Shown: in pieces, positions 17,047-25,701 of the stretch
Layout: each line of letters starts with the position of its first letter
How positions within the stretch are numbered: the stretch's first letter is position 1
Source: Halalkalibacter oceani
GTDB taxonomy: Bacteria; Bacillota; Bacilli; Bacillales; Bacillaceae_D
Reading direction: 5' to 3'
Assembly: GCF_023715605.1 (NCBI RefSeq)
Contig: NZ_JAMBOL010000003.1
Location: 248,001 to 312,000, forward strand
DNA: 64,000 bases
Notes under the pieces: generated by a model
Databases searched by the model: none
The model's input: the letters and a program-made list of their open reading frames with translations, nothing else
What the model was told of the DNA's origin: nothing
Program-made: the position numbers and the translations under genes

Positions 17047-17132
17047 GCAGCGTGCGGAGTCTGCACATGGGTTTTAAATGGATCAGGAAGCGGGGTTCTT
17101 CCTGATCCATTTGGGCAGAACGGAGCGGCTGC
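17047..17132 (-). repeat. Structured quasi-palindromic repeat, copy 4
   Basis: Read on the minus strand. The outer stem is GCAGC/GCTGC, the internal loop has CGCTCCG and CTCCGCAC, and the middle stem is TCTGC/GCAGA. The inner stem is a perfect 15-base-pair AAATGGATCAGGAAG/CTTCCTGATCCATTT with loop AACCCCG. An 11-base 3' bulge starts AAAACCC. It directly follows copy 3 in the same orientation. Confidence 0.7.
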
Positions 17133-17161
17133 CTTTTCCTTTTAGTAGGTCTCTTTAACAG

Positions 17162-17213
17162 AAAAACGAGCATGGAAGCGATTGCAGTCTTGCTCGCTTC
17201 CATGCCCGTTTTT
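17162..17213 (-). terminator. Terminator of the superoxide dismutase gene
   Basis: ACGGGCATGGAAGCG pairs with CGCTTCCATGCTCGT across a 16-base loop, followed on the minus strand by a T tract. It begins at the sodF stop codon. Confidence 0.8.
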
Positions 17214-18107
17214 TTAAAAAGGTTCCCATCTTAGTTCCTGCGCTTTCCGGTAGCGCGCCTCGACAGCCGGCCAGTTTACGACGTTCCACCAGTTTTCAAT
17301 ATACGGCTGGCGCTCGTTTTTATACTGGAGATAGTAAGCATGCTCCCACACGTCAAGGACGAGCAGCGGAATCATATCCTGCTGGCTCAAATTTTGATGC
17401 TTTTCCGCTTGGAGAATTTCGAGCCGCTGGGCACGTGGGGACCAAACAAGAAAAGCCCATCCGCCGCCTTCGACTTCATTCGCCGCGGCGGAGAAATGCT
17501 CCTTCATCTTCCTGAAGCTGCCAAAGTCGTGACGGATTTGCGCGGCCAATTCACCACCAGGCTCTCCGCCACCGTTCGGACTCATAATCTCCCAAAAGAT
17601 CGTGTGTAAGTAATGCCCCGCGCCATGAAAGGCCGCTTCGCGCTCCCAATGCTTAATCAGCTCGTAATCATTGCGCCTGCGCGCCTTCTGCATTTCCCGC
17701 TCAGCTTTATTCAAGCCGTCGACGTAGCTCTGGTGATGCTTATCATGATGCAGTCTCATAATTTCTTCAGCAATGTAAGGCTCAAGCGCATTGTAAGCAT
17801 AAGGCAAAGGAGGAAGTGTATGCCCGCCAATCGGTACCGGTGAGCGGCTGACCTCCCCTCCATCCTGACGGAAAGCGATAAGATTGTTCCAATTACCCAA
17901 CACCTGTTCAGCAAGCTCTTCAAGCTCCTCGCTTTGCCCATACCGATACTCTTCCGAATTTTCGCATTGATGCAAAAGCTCCAGCAAGGAACTCATAAAC
18001 GGCTTAATCGTTTGGTAAGGGACCTGCGCTTCAATCGTGCTTCCATAGCGATTCCACAGCGATTTCATTTCTAATGCCCATTCATACATATCCTGTGAGG
18101 TACTCAC
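17214..18107 (-). CDS. sodF: Superoxide dismutase (Fe/Mn type) with N-terminal extension, SodF-like
   Basis: 297 aa. The C-terminal 200 residues are a Fe/Mn superoxide dismutase, with metal ligands in HHDKHHQSYV, HGAGHYLHTIFW and DVWEHAYYLQYKN. The N-terminal 95 residues form a helical extension ahead of the catalytic domain (LPPLPYAYNALEPYI), as in B. subtilis SodF. GTG at 18107 is chosen for the GGGGAG site eight bases upstream; a longer start at 18125 is possible. It detoxifies superoxide. Its position between the spore-membrane island and scpB replaces ypuI of B. subtilis. Confidence 0.9.
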   Translation of the reverse strand: MSTSQDMYEWALEMKSLWNRYGSTIEAQVPYQTIKPFMSSLLELLHQCENSEEYRYGQSEELEELAEQVLGNWNNLIAFRQDGGEVSRSPVPIGGHTLPPLPYAYNALEPYIAEEIMRLHHDKHHQSYVDGLNKAEREMQKARRRNDYELIKHWEREAAFHGAGHYLHTIFWEIMSPNGGGEPGGELAAQIRHDFGSFRKMKEHFSAAANEVEGGGWAFLVWSPRAQRLEILQAEKHQNLSQQDMIPLLVLDVWEHAYYLQYKNERQPYIENWWNVVNWPAVEARYRKAQELRWEPF

Positions 18108-18323
18108 ACCGATCACTCCCCGCATGTCAATGATTGTTTAGTATATGACACGCATCATGGGTTGTTGTTTGTCTCCAATGAAAACAGAAAAATTATTCAG
18201 CCTGTCGACAAAGTCTTGCAAAAGCGATTCAGTCGAAAGGCTTTTTTGGTATTAGTATACCCCACAGGGCGTAGCCCAAGAAGGCTCAGGTTTATCATTG
18301 GAGGATTTTGTCTACGGTCTGAG

Positions 18324-18914
18324 TTATTCTCCTGTTTCCAATTCTTCTTCGAACTTTTTAAAGAAAAGATCGGCTTCCTCGGCAATTTCCTGCTCCTCGA
18401 CATCTTCAGGCAGCGGTGGCAGGTCCTCCAGCCCATTTAAGCCAAAATGATCGAGAAAAAAAGCAGTCGTTCCATATAAAATCGGCCGGCCGGCTCCCGG
18501 TGCTCGTCCAACTTCTTTAATAAGCAGCTTCGAGGTGAGCGTTTGAATCGCCTTTTCCGATTTGACTCCGCGGACATCTTCAATTTCCATTCTCGTCAAC
18601 GGCTGACGGTAGGCAATAATCGCCAACGTTTCAAGCGCAGCCTGGGAAAGTGCTGAATGAAGCGGAGATGCGGCCATTTTTTTTATGTATCTGGCATGCT
18701 CCGGCTTCGTTGTAAAGCGGTAGCCCCCGGCGACCTCAACAATTTGCATGCCGCGCTGCTGTTCTTCATACTTCATTTGCAAGGCGAAAAGGGCCTCTTT
18801 GACTGTTTCCGGCTCCAATTCCATAATATTTGCAAGCTGCTCAATCGATAACCCCTCATCGCCGACAACAAAGAGAAGGCCTTCCATAATCGATTGTATT
18901 TCTTCTAGCTTCAT
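18324..18914 (-). CDS. scpB: Segregation and condensation protein B
   Basis: 196 aa, the winged-helix kleisin-associated subunit that with ScpA and SMC forms the bacterial condensin. Family segments are visible: EGLLFVVGDEGLSIEQL, LETLAIIAYRQPLTRMEIE and APGAGRPILYGTT. It overlaps scpA by four bases (ATGA type). The C-terminal tail is acidic, as usual. Confidence 0.96.
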   Translation of the reverse strand: MKLEEIQSIMEGLLFVVGDEGLSIEQLANIMELEPETVKEALFALQMKYEEQQRGMQIVEVAGGYRFTTKPEHARYIKKMAASPLHSALSQAALETLAIIAYRQPLTRMEIEDVRGVKSEKAIQTLTSKLLIKEVGRAPGAGRPILYGTTAFFLDHFGLNGLEDLPPLPEDVEEQEIAEEADLFFKKFEEELETGE

Positions 18915-19672
18915 CCCTGCTCGCCCCCTTCTATGCTGTAGATCATGATGTCCTGAAAATTATCGCTTTGTTCGCATCTGATTGATTTTGTTTTCATCAG
19001 CTCAAGAATCGCCAAAAACGTGACGACGATATGGGGACGCTCCATTCTTGTGAATAGCTGATCAAAACGGCATTGACCATGAAAGCGGCCGAGTCTTTCC
19101 ATCACTTCCTGAATGCGCTCTTCAATCGAATATTCCTGGCTTTTTACCGTTGACGTTCTTGGTGCCTGCAATTGCTTGCGCTTGATCAGCTTTTGATAGG
19201 CGCTCAGCATATCAAAAAGCGTAACTCCTTTGATCGCAATCTCCCGTTTTTCTTCATCTGATATAAAGGGATCAAGATCTTCAGGCGGCTTCGTATGGAT
19301 TAAAGAACGGTACTGCTCCTTTTCCTTTAGCTCCGCCGCAACCTCTTTATATTTACGGTATTCAATTAAACGAAACATCAGCTCTTCCCGCGGATCTTCC
19401 TCCTCCTCCGCCCATTCATCCTCAAACAGTTCTTCTTCGTGCTTTGGCAGAAGCATTTTGCTCTTAATCATCAGCAGCGTTGCCGCCATCACGAGATATT
19501 CGCTGGCAACATCAAGCTCTAATTCCTGCATCGCATGAATATACTCTAAATATTGGTCGGTAATCGCCGCAACAGGAATATCATAAATATCCACTTCTGC
19601 TTGATTAATAAGGTGAAGAAGAAGATCGAGCGGACCTTCGAATGTTTCAAGTTTTACACTATATGGATTCAT
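18911..19672 (-). CDS. scpA: Segregation and condensation protein A (kleisin)
   Basis: 253 aa, kleisin bridging the SMC heads. The N-terminal motif KLETFEGPLDLLLHLI and the downstream VASEYLVMAATLLMIKSKMLLP identify it. An acidic linker (EEELFEDEWAEEEED) and a C-terminal winged helix follow. It forms an operon with scpB. The divergent gene at 19863 is the ypuF homologue, as in B. subtilis. Confidence 0.96.
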   Translation of the reverse strand: MNPYSVKLETFEGPLDLLLHLINQAEVDIYDIPVAAITDQYLEYIHAMQELELDVASEYLVMAATLLMIKSKMLLPKHEEELFEDEWAEEEEDPREELMFRLIEYRKYKEVAAELKEKEQYRSLIHTKPPEDLDPFISDEEKREIAIKGVTLFDMLSAYQKLIKRKQLQAPRTSTVKSQEYSIEERIQEVMERLGRFHGQCRFDQLFTRMERPHIVVTFLAILELMKTKSIRCEQSDNFQDIMIYSIEGGEQG

Positions 19673-19784
19673 TTGACCACCATAGGCTTCTAGTTTATAT
19701 GCTAGAGCAGATTATAACATACTTCTCTGTAGCGGGGAACATGCCTTCGTCTCATGATCTATGATAAACTGGAACACATAGAAG

Positions 19785-19821
19785 GCTGCTGAAAAAGTGA
19801 AAATCGTACTTTTTCAGTAGC
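19785..19821. repeat. Hairpin related to the one at 1080
   Basis: GCTGCTGAAAAAGT pairs with ACTTTTTCAGTAGC around a loop GAAAATCGT that is nearly the same as in the hairpin at 1080-1116. It lies in the 190-base region between the divergent scpA and ypuF genes, upstream of both, so a simple terminator role is unlikely. Confidence 0.5.
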
Positions 19822-19862
19822 TTCAACAATAGAGGAGTCTTAAAATGGGGAGTTTTTGAACA

Positions 19863-20393
19863 ATGTATCCGACACCATATCTTGATTACTTAATTGAATT
19901 CCATGTCAGGCGCGATTATTTTGAATGTCATGAACTGCTTGAGGAGTATTGGAAAGAACAGCCGCGTGAGCAGCGCCATCACTACTGGGTTGCCCTCATT
20001 CAGCTTGCCGTCGGGCTCTACCACCACCGCCGCAGCAACATAGCGGGTGCTGAGCGAATGTATCAAAAAGCAGCTGCCAAAATCGCCGCTCAGCCCGATC
20101 CATTTCGGAAGCTCGGGCTTAACCCGGCAGATTTGCACGATCAGCTAAACAAGCAGCTTCAATTCCTTACTCACACTCCGCCTGTTTTTCAAGACATGAC
20201 GCTCTCACTTTCACCTGACTTGCAAAAAGCATGCGATCAGCGCTGCAAGGAGCTCGGCCTCAGCTGGAGGACAGACGATCCGGCTACCGAAGAGTTTATT
20301 ATTCATAAGCATCTTCTTCGCGACCGTAAAGAGGTCATTGCTGAACGGGAGCGCCAGTGGGTGATCAGACGACAAGAAAAAGGACTGCCTTAA
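19863..20393 (+). CDS. ypuF: DUF309 protein YpuF
   Basis: 176 aa. The DUF309 signature, His-rich and helical, is clear: FHVRRDYFECHELLEEYWKE and ALIQLAVGLYHHRRSN near residues 14-60. Function is not established in B. subtilis either. It is divergent from scpA and convergent with ribT, 70 bases apart. The context ribT-ypuF-scpAB matches B. subtilis closely. Confidence 0.9.
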   Translation: MYPTPYLDYLIEFHVRRDYFECHELLEEYWKEQPREQRHHYWVALIQLAVGLYHHRRSNIAGAERMYQKAAAKIAAQPDPFRKLGLNPADLHDQLNKQLQFLTHTPPVFQDMTLSLSPDLQKACDQRCKELGLSWRTDDPATEEFIIHKHLLRDRKEVIAERERQWVIRRQEKGLP

Positions 20394-20463
20394 AGGTTGA
20401 TCCTTTTTCTGGCAGCCCCGCAGACAACGCTCATAAAAACAGATGGCAGAATGCCACAGCTTA

Positions 20464-20826
20464 TCAGCTTTTGCGGGTTTCAGCTTCCTTTTCTTCACAA
20501 GCTGAAACAAACGTTTTTGTATACTTTGTCGGTTTTACTTCACATGGCAGCAGCTTCTTTAAGGCCGCCAGCATTTTTGTGCCTATCCCCTCTTCACGAA
20601 ACGAAGGATTGACGCAAATGTGCCGGACCTTCGCTTCGCTTCCTTCGATCGACACACCGATCACACCGATAAAATCATCTTCCTTCCACAAGTAAAGCTT
20701 CCAGTCAGGATCCTTCTCATACTGTTCCATCGTCTTCAGCAGTCTTTTGACGTCCTTTTCCTTCCGCATAAAAGAGAGCAAACCCATCGCGATTTTCCGA
20801 TTCGCTGTATTGTAAGGTACTAGCAT
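20464..20826 (-). CDS. ribT: GNAT-family acetyltransferase RibT
   Basis: 120 aa, GNAT fold, with the acetyl-CoA-binding loop in VNPSFREEGIGTKMLAALKK. B. subtilis ribT is the last gene of the rib operon and encodes an acetyltransferase of uncertain substrate. Here it is cut off from ribH by a four-gene ger operon on the same strand. An AGAGGG site precedes the ATG. A possible -10 (TAGAAT) lies in its 125-base upstream gap, so it may have its own promoter. Confidence 0.85.
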   Translation of the reverse strand: MLVPYNTANRKIAMGLLSFMRKEKDVKRLLKTMEQYEKDPDWKLYLWKEDDFIGVIGVSIEGSEAKVRHICVNPSFREEGIGTKMLAALKKLLPCEVKPTKYTKTFVSACEEKEAETRKS

Positions 20827-20951
20827 ACGAACCCTCTCATTTTTTTTAATCTCGTCATTCCCCTATACTTTCTGCTTATTCTACCACAAACAAATTGGGA
20901 ACTAAATAAGAGAAAAAAATGGTTCTTTTTTTCGTAACAGCTGCTTGCTCT

Positions 20952-22490
20952 TTACGGCTGCGTCTGTCTTTCCTTCGTTTTCGGCTCCTTCGTTCTCATT
21001 TTCAATAGCGATACCGGTGCGCGAATGACCAGGTCGAGCCAGTCTTTCGAGTTGAATGGCGCATAAGGCGAAAGATAATAGCTTCCAAAGCTTCTTAAGC
21101 CTACGAGGTGGATATTGATTAAAATATAGCTAATGACAATTCCATACAAGCCGAACAGCGCCGCAGCAATCATCACGGCAAACCTTAAAATCCGGAAGGT
21201 GATCGCGACATTGTAGGAAGGAAACGTAAAGGAGGAGATCGCGGTCAAAGCGACGACAATCACCATGATCGGACTGACGATCCCGGCACGGACGGCGGCA
21301 TCGCCGATAATAATCCCGCCAACAATCCCAACCGTTTGCCCAATCGGCCGCGGCAGGCGGTTCCCGGCTTCCCGCAGCAATTCAAACGTGGCTTCCATCA
21401 GCATCGCCTCGGCAAAGATCGGAAAGGGCACCCCTTCCCTTGATCCGGCTATTGAGAGCGCCAATGTCGTCGGCACCATCCCTTGATGAAACGAGACGAT
21501 CGCGATATAAATCGACGGCAAAAAAACGGTAAAAAAGGCGGCTACATAGCGAAGAAAACGGATCAAGCTCCCAATCAGCCAACGATCATAATAATCCTCA
21601 GGCGATTTAAACAGCTGATGAAACGTAATCGGCGCAACGAGAGAAAAAGGAGTCCCGTCAACTAAAATGACAACCTGGCCATTAAGCAGATGAGCCGCTG
21701 TTTTATCCGGTCTCTCGGTATGGGAAATTTGCGGGAAGGGAGAAAGCACATTATCCTCGATAAACTGCTCCAGCACTCCGGTTTCCGCGATGTCATCCGT
21801 TTCGATACTGGCAATCCGGTACGTCACTTCATCGATGACATTCTGTGTGACAAGATCTTTCAAATAAAGAATCGCGACCTTCCGCTTGGAACGGAGACCA
21901 AGTGATGTCGTTTGCACTTTGAAGCTGACATCGCGAACTCTTTGGCGGATCAGAACAATATTCGTTTGAATGTTTTCCGTAAACCCGTCGCGCGGCCCGC
22001 GAATGACCACCTCACTTTGCGGTTCCTCAACAGAGCGGCCTTTTGCTTTCTTACTGGCAATGATGATTAAGCTCGGCAAGCCGTCAATGATCAGCAGGCT
22101 TTCCCCGGCAAGCAGCTGAGGAATCGCTTCATCAAAGCTTTGGAAGGTGTGACTGCCTTCAAGTGCTAAATACTGCTCCTGCAGAAGAGCTACGAAGTCG
22201 GTTTCTTTATCCTCAAGTTCCAGCAGCTCTTCTTCCTTCATCGCCATTAAAGTCCGGCTGACCTGCTCCACTTTTTTGGAGTCCACTAATCCTTCCACAT
22301 AATACAAAGCGGCCTTTCTCTTCTTGCCGATCAGAAGAGGACGGACAATAAAATCATCACTACCTTCAAAAAGTTCCTCGATTGTTTTGGAGAGTTCACT
22401 TATCTCTGACGACAGCTTTAACTGATTCGCCGGTTGAGTGTTGGCTTCAGCCTGTGCCGCCCGCAGCCGCTTGTACACTTTGTTAAACAA
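20952..22490 (-). CDS. Spore germination receptor subunit A (GerAA family)
   Basis: 512 aa. A large N-terminal cytosolic domain has two beta-alpha modules (residues 40-270) with RGPRDGFTENIQTN near 185. About five membrane helices follow, with PSIYIAIVSFHQGMVPT and SREGVPFPIFAEAMLMEATFE, both typical of GerAA. It is the A subunit of a nutrient germinant receptor in the inner spore membrane. It is the last gene of the operon, not the first as in most ger operons. Confidence 0.94.
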   Translation of the reverse strand: MFNKVYKRLRAAQAEANTQPANQLKLSSEISELSKTIEELFEGSDDFIVRPLLIGKKRKAALYYVEGLVDSKKVEQVSRTLMAMKEEELLELEDKETDFVALLQEQYLALEGSHTFQSFDEAIPQLLAGESLLIIDGLPSLIIIASKKAKGRSVEEPQSEVVIRGPRDGFTENIQTNIVLIRQRVRDVSFKVQTTSLGLRSKRKVAILYLKDLVTQNVIDEVTYRIASIETDDIAETGVLEQFIEDNVLSPFPQISHTERPDKTAAHLLNGQVVILVDGTPFSLVAPITFHQLFKSPEDYYDRWLIGSLIRFLRYVAAFFTVFLPSIYIAIVSFHQGMVPTTLALSIAGSREGVPFPIFAEAMLMEATFELLREAGNRLPRPIGQTVGIVGGIIIGDAAVRAGIVSPIMVIVVALTAISSFTFPSYNVAITFRILRFAVMIAAALFGLYGIVISYILINIHLVGLRSFGSYYLSPYAPFNSKDWLDLVIRAPVSLLKMRTKEPKTKERQTQP

Positions 22491-22502
22491 CAGATCCCCT
22501 CC

Positions 22503-23699
22503 TTACTTTAATTTTTCCTCCGTCATATAATTGCGAACTTTTACAGATACATTTGTATGGACAATTGCGTCTTTAAACAAGCCATCCTCTCCGTCCCATC
22601 TGTCCTTGATTTCTTCCCAATATTTAGGATCCTTCCGATTAATCTTCATGCCAAAGCGAAAGATATCCAGGCTGTATTCATTCTGCATTTTCTCGACGAT
22701 TTGGTTGATTTCCGCCTTGATTTTCTCCTCGACTGCCTGCTGCAGCTTTATATTCGTCTCAATATCGGCTACATCGATCCCTTCAATCCACTTTTCAGCA
22801 AAGGATCCTTCCGTTTTCACATCAATGGTAAACACATTTTGCTCGCCTCTCCGTTCAAAATCTAAGGATGTTTTTGCCGAAAACGATTCATAGACAAAGA
22901 CTCCCTTATCCTCATAGTTCACCTCAAGCACGCCATTTTCGGCATCTCCAACGACCCAGTTATATCCTTCTGTTTCCGCTTCACCGAGCCAGCCGACCAT
23001 TTTATTTTCCTGACCGTCAAAGACCGCTGCCCCTGCGACTTTTATATCGGTTTTTCCACTGACAATCCGCGGGATGATATAGCTGTACTGATTAATGATA
23101 AAGCTCGTTACATCACCCATCTCGACATATTTCGGCATCTGTAATGTCTTTTCATAATTTTCCAGTACTTCTCGGATATAAAGCGCCGGCATTTTTTCCA
23201 ATGGAACTTTAACATCAAAATTGGCTTTTGCCTCTCCTTTCGATATTAAGACAAGCACCCTTCTTCTCATTTCATGGTCGCGCAAATAGAAATCGGCGAG
23301 ATGCTCAAGCATCCCGTTTCTGACAAGCTCTTCGTTAATAATCAGCACCTTTAAATGCTCACTGTTTAACGCCCGGCTGCTTCTTGTTGCCAAATTGCGC
23401 GCCACTTTAAAATTTGTTAAGCCGATCGACGTTAAATTAAAATGAGATTGAATGTCTTCTCCGCTCTGCGAATCCTGTGGGACAGCAATCTGATACGTTT
23501 TTCGGAAAAAACGCTCATGAGCCTCACTGTCGCCAATGGCCTCGCCGAGCTCCTCCTCTATATGGTCTTCATGCCTTTCCTCTTCTTTGACGGGATCAAA
23601 GGCAATTCCTAAGACAAAGCCAAGCTCTTCAATATCCCTGCTGTCCCAGCAGCCTGTTAGAATGAAAAGAATCAAGATAGTTGAGATAGCGCGCTTCAT
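22503..23699 (-). CDS. Spore germination receptor subunit C (GerAC lipoprotein)
   Basis: 398-aa lipoprotein with signal MKRAISTILILFILTGCW (lipobox LTGC) and the family motif GCWDSRDIEELGFVLGIAFD. The ATG at 23699 is chosen because AGGAGG lies just upstream and the signal peptide begins here. It overlaps the end of the B subunit by four bases. C subunits sit on the outer face of the inner spore membrane and are needed for receptor function. Confidence 0.93.
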   Translation of the reverse strand: MKRAISTILILFILTGCWDSRDIEELGFVLGIAFDPVKEEERHEDHIEEELGEAIGDSEAHERFFRKTYQIAVPQDSQSGEDIQSHFNLTSIGLTNFKVARNLATRSSRALNSEHLKVLIINEELVRNGMLEHLADFYLRDHEMRRRVLVLISKGEAKANFDVKVPLEKMPALYIREVLENYEKTLQMPKYVEMGDVTSFIINQYSYIIPRIVSGKTDIKVAGAAVFDGQENKMVGWLGEAETEGYNWVVGDAENGVLEVNYEDKGVFVYESFSAKTSLDFERRGEQNVFTIDVKTEGSFAEKWIEGIDVADIETNIKLQQAVEEKIKAEINQIVEKMQNEYSLDIFRFGMKINRKDPKYWEEIKDRWDGEDGLFKDAIVHTNVSVKVRNYMTEEKLK

Positions 23700-24808
23700 C
23701 TTGCTCCTCCTTGTTGCTTTTTCTTCCTTATCGCAATCCATGTCGCACAGATGAGCCCAATAACAATTAAACCAATTCCGCCATAGCCGACGATTGTCCC
23801 GAACAGAAAAGCCTCTGAGATCGACCGCGGGGCGAAGGCAATGATAAGCGTTGCTAACGTAATCCAGCTTGGCAGTATTCGCGAATGCTTCTTAATATCC
23901 AGCGTTTCGCGAATAATCTTCGTTGTCAGAAAGTGGGCAACTGACATTGTATTAAAAATACTCATCATCCAAATCGTGATCATCAGCGCTTCCACCCGTT
24001 CAAACACGCCGCCGGGTATTTCAATTTCTTTTACCAGCTCTACGGTCGGAAATGTCAGCACCTCGGTCGTTTCCACACTAAAGATCGCAAAGCTGATTAA
24101 CGTGATTCCTAAATATAAAATAAAAATAATCACAATACTGGCAACCATCGGTCCTGCTTTTAAATCTTCCTTTTTCATCGCCGCCAAAAAGAAAAAAACA
24201 ATCTCTACCCCGAGCAGGGAAAGGGTCGTTTCCTTCACTCCCTGAAAGATTGAGTTACTGTCTCCCATCGTCAAAGGAAGCAATTGTTCAAATTCAAATT
24301 CCGGCAGCACGACAACCATCATCGCAATTAAAAAGAAAACGGTAATCGGGACGAACATCAAATTTAAATGGATAATCCCTTGAAGTCCTTTTGTGACCGC
24401 ATATGTTGTCGTCAAAAGAATAACAGCGGCGACGACTTCGGCCGGTGTGTCAATCAGCAAATAGATTCTGACGACAATCGAAAGAATTCTTGTTTCATAC
24501 GCCAACAGCAGAAGAAAATAGCAGGCAAAGGCTAATCCGAGAACCTTCGCCAGCCAGGAGCCCGCCTTTGTATGAGTAAGTGCTTCAAGCAACGTTTCAC
24601 CGGGAAAACTGCGTTGTAGCTTTGTGTAAATGACGATGAAGAGAATCGTAAGCAGGCTGCCGATCAAAATCGACAACAGAGCGACGACCGACCCGCCTGC
24701 CGCGGCAAGACTTCTCGGCAACGTTAAAATTCCGATTCCGACAATAATGCCAATCAGCGTCATGCTTATTTCAACCGGAACTATTTTATATGATGTCGTA
24801 TTACTCAT
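23696..24808 (-). CDS. Spore germination receptor subunit B (GerAB family)
   Basis: 370-aa membrane protein of the APC transporter superfamily with about ten helices (IGIIVGIGILTLPRSLAAAGG at the first helix). The B subunit is thought to bind the germinant amino acid or nucleoside. It is the first large gene of the operon and precedes C. The substrate cannot be read from the sequence. Confidence 0.93.
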   Translation of the reverse strand: MSNTTSYKIVPVEISMTLIGIIVGIGILTLPRSLAAAGGSVVALLSILIGSLLTILFIVIYTKLQRSFPGETLLEALTHTKAGSWLAKVLGLAFACYFLLLLAYETRILSIVVRIYLLIDTPAEVVAAVILLTTTYAVTKGLQGIIHLNLMFVPITVFFLIAMMVVVLPEFEFEQLLPLTMGDSNSIFQGVKETTLSLLGVEIVFFFLAAMKKEDLKAGPMVASIVIIFILYLGITLISFAIFSVETTEVLTFPTVELVKEIEIPGGVFERVEALMITIWMMSIFNTMSVAHFLTTKIIRETLDIKKHSRILPSWITLATLIIAFAPRSISEAFLFGTIVGYGGIGLIVIGLICATWIAIRKKKQQGGAR

Positions 24809-24830
24809 AGTACGAACTCCTTTTTATGAG

Positions 24831-25019
24831 CTACTCTTGTTTTTTGAGCTTATCCCGTATATGCTCATTCTCCTTCTTCATCCAAGGAAGACTCGTGACT
24901 CTCTCAAACCAGTCGGTCAGATGCTGGACGATCCAGATAAGAAAAAATGAGATAACGGCAACGATCATTACTGAAAAATTCGGCATAAAGCCTAGCACTT
25001 CATGCAAAAGTTGGGACAT
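24831..25019 (-). CDS. Small membrane protein heading the ger operon (possible D subunit)
   Basis: 62 aa with one hydrophobic helix (residues 16-35) and a charged C-terminal tail ending KLKKQE. A GGGGGG-rich ribosome-binding site precedes the ATG. It lies 22 bases upstream of the B subunit on the same strand. Small membrane D subunits with usually two helices accompany several ger operons; this one has only one clear helix, so the assignment is tentative. Confidence 0.65.
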   Translation of the reverse strand: MSQLLHEVLGFMPNFSVMIVAVISFFLIWIVQHLTDWFERVTSLPWMKKENEHIRDKLKKQE

Positions 25020-25111
25020 CTTCTTCCCCCCATGGTTTCATTCCTTTCTTTTCCTTAGCTTTCACGTCTTTCAAAAATTTTATTTATCGTTTAGAAAAGC
25101 GACAAAAAAAA

Positions 25112-25161
25112 GAGAGGCTGGACCAAAAGGTGCAAAAAACAACCTTTTGGTCCAGCCTCTC
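25112..25161 (-). terminator. Rho-independent terminator of the rib operon
   Basis: A perfect 20-base-pair stem, GAGAGGCTGGACCAAAAGGT paired with its complement, around a 10-base loop. On the minus strand it is followed by eight T residues. It lies 12 bases past the ribH stop, so the ger genes downstream need their own promoter. Confidence 0.93.
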
Positions 25162-25173
25162 TGCGTACTCTCT

Positions 25174-25644
25174 TTACTGTTCAATGCTTCGGCTTAAATT
25201 TGCCATCTCAATCGCCGCTGTCGCCGCGTCCCAGCCTTTATTACCCGCCTTCGTGCCGGCGCGCTCCACCGCCTGCTCAATGGTATCGGTCGTTAACACA
25301 CCGAAAATGACAGGCTTGCCGCTGGAAAGCGCTAATGAGCCGACGCCCTTTGCCACTTCATTACACACGTAATCGAAATGCGGTGTCGCCCCGCGGATCA
25401 CCGTGCCCAACGTAATGACTGCATCATACTTTCCTGTATCAAGCAGTTTTTTCGCCGCGAACGGAATTTCAAACGCGCCCGGCACCCAAGCGATGTCAAT
25501 ATCCTTTTCATCAACCCCGTGACGTTTTAACGCATCCTCTGCTCCGCCTAACAGCTTACTCGTAATAAATTCATTGAACCGTCCGACAACGATTCCCACC
25601 TTTAACCCTGTTGCTACTAATTGTCCTTCAAACACTTGTCCCAT
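25174..25644 (-). CDS. ribH: 6,7-dimethyl-8-ribityllumazine synthase
   Basis: 156 aa, lumazine synthase, which joins 3,4-dihydroxybutanone 4-phosphate to the ribitylaminopyrimidine. Substrate-binding motifs [31 protein letters not shown] and [17 protein letters not shown] are present. It follows ribAB by 57 bases and ends the riboswitch-controlled rib operon at a strong terminator. Confidence 0.97.
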   Translation of the reverse strand: MGQVFEGQLVATGLKVGIVVGRFNEFITSKLLGGAEDALKRHGVDEKDIDIAWVPGAFEIPFAAKKLLDTGKYDAVITLGTVIRGATPHFDYVCNEVAKGVGSLALSSGKPVIFGVLTTDTIEQAVERAGTKAGNKGWDAATAAIEMANLSRSIEQ

Positions 25645-25701
25645 GTAAGTTCCTCCTTGATTATCTCAATCATTTTTTCTATCTGCTGCCGTAACTGCTC
25701 A

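Noticed and set aside
16946-17132. A CRISPR array or simple terminator pair
   Set aside because: There are only two units with different stems and no repeat-spacer pattern, and they lack T tracts. The covarying design fits a structured repeat better.
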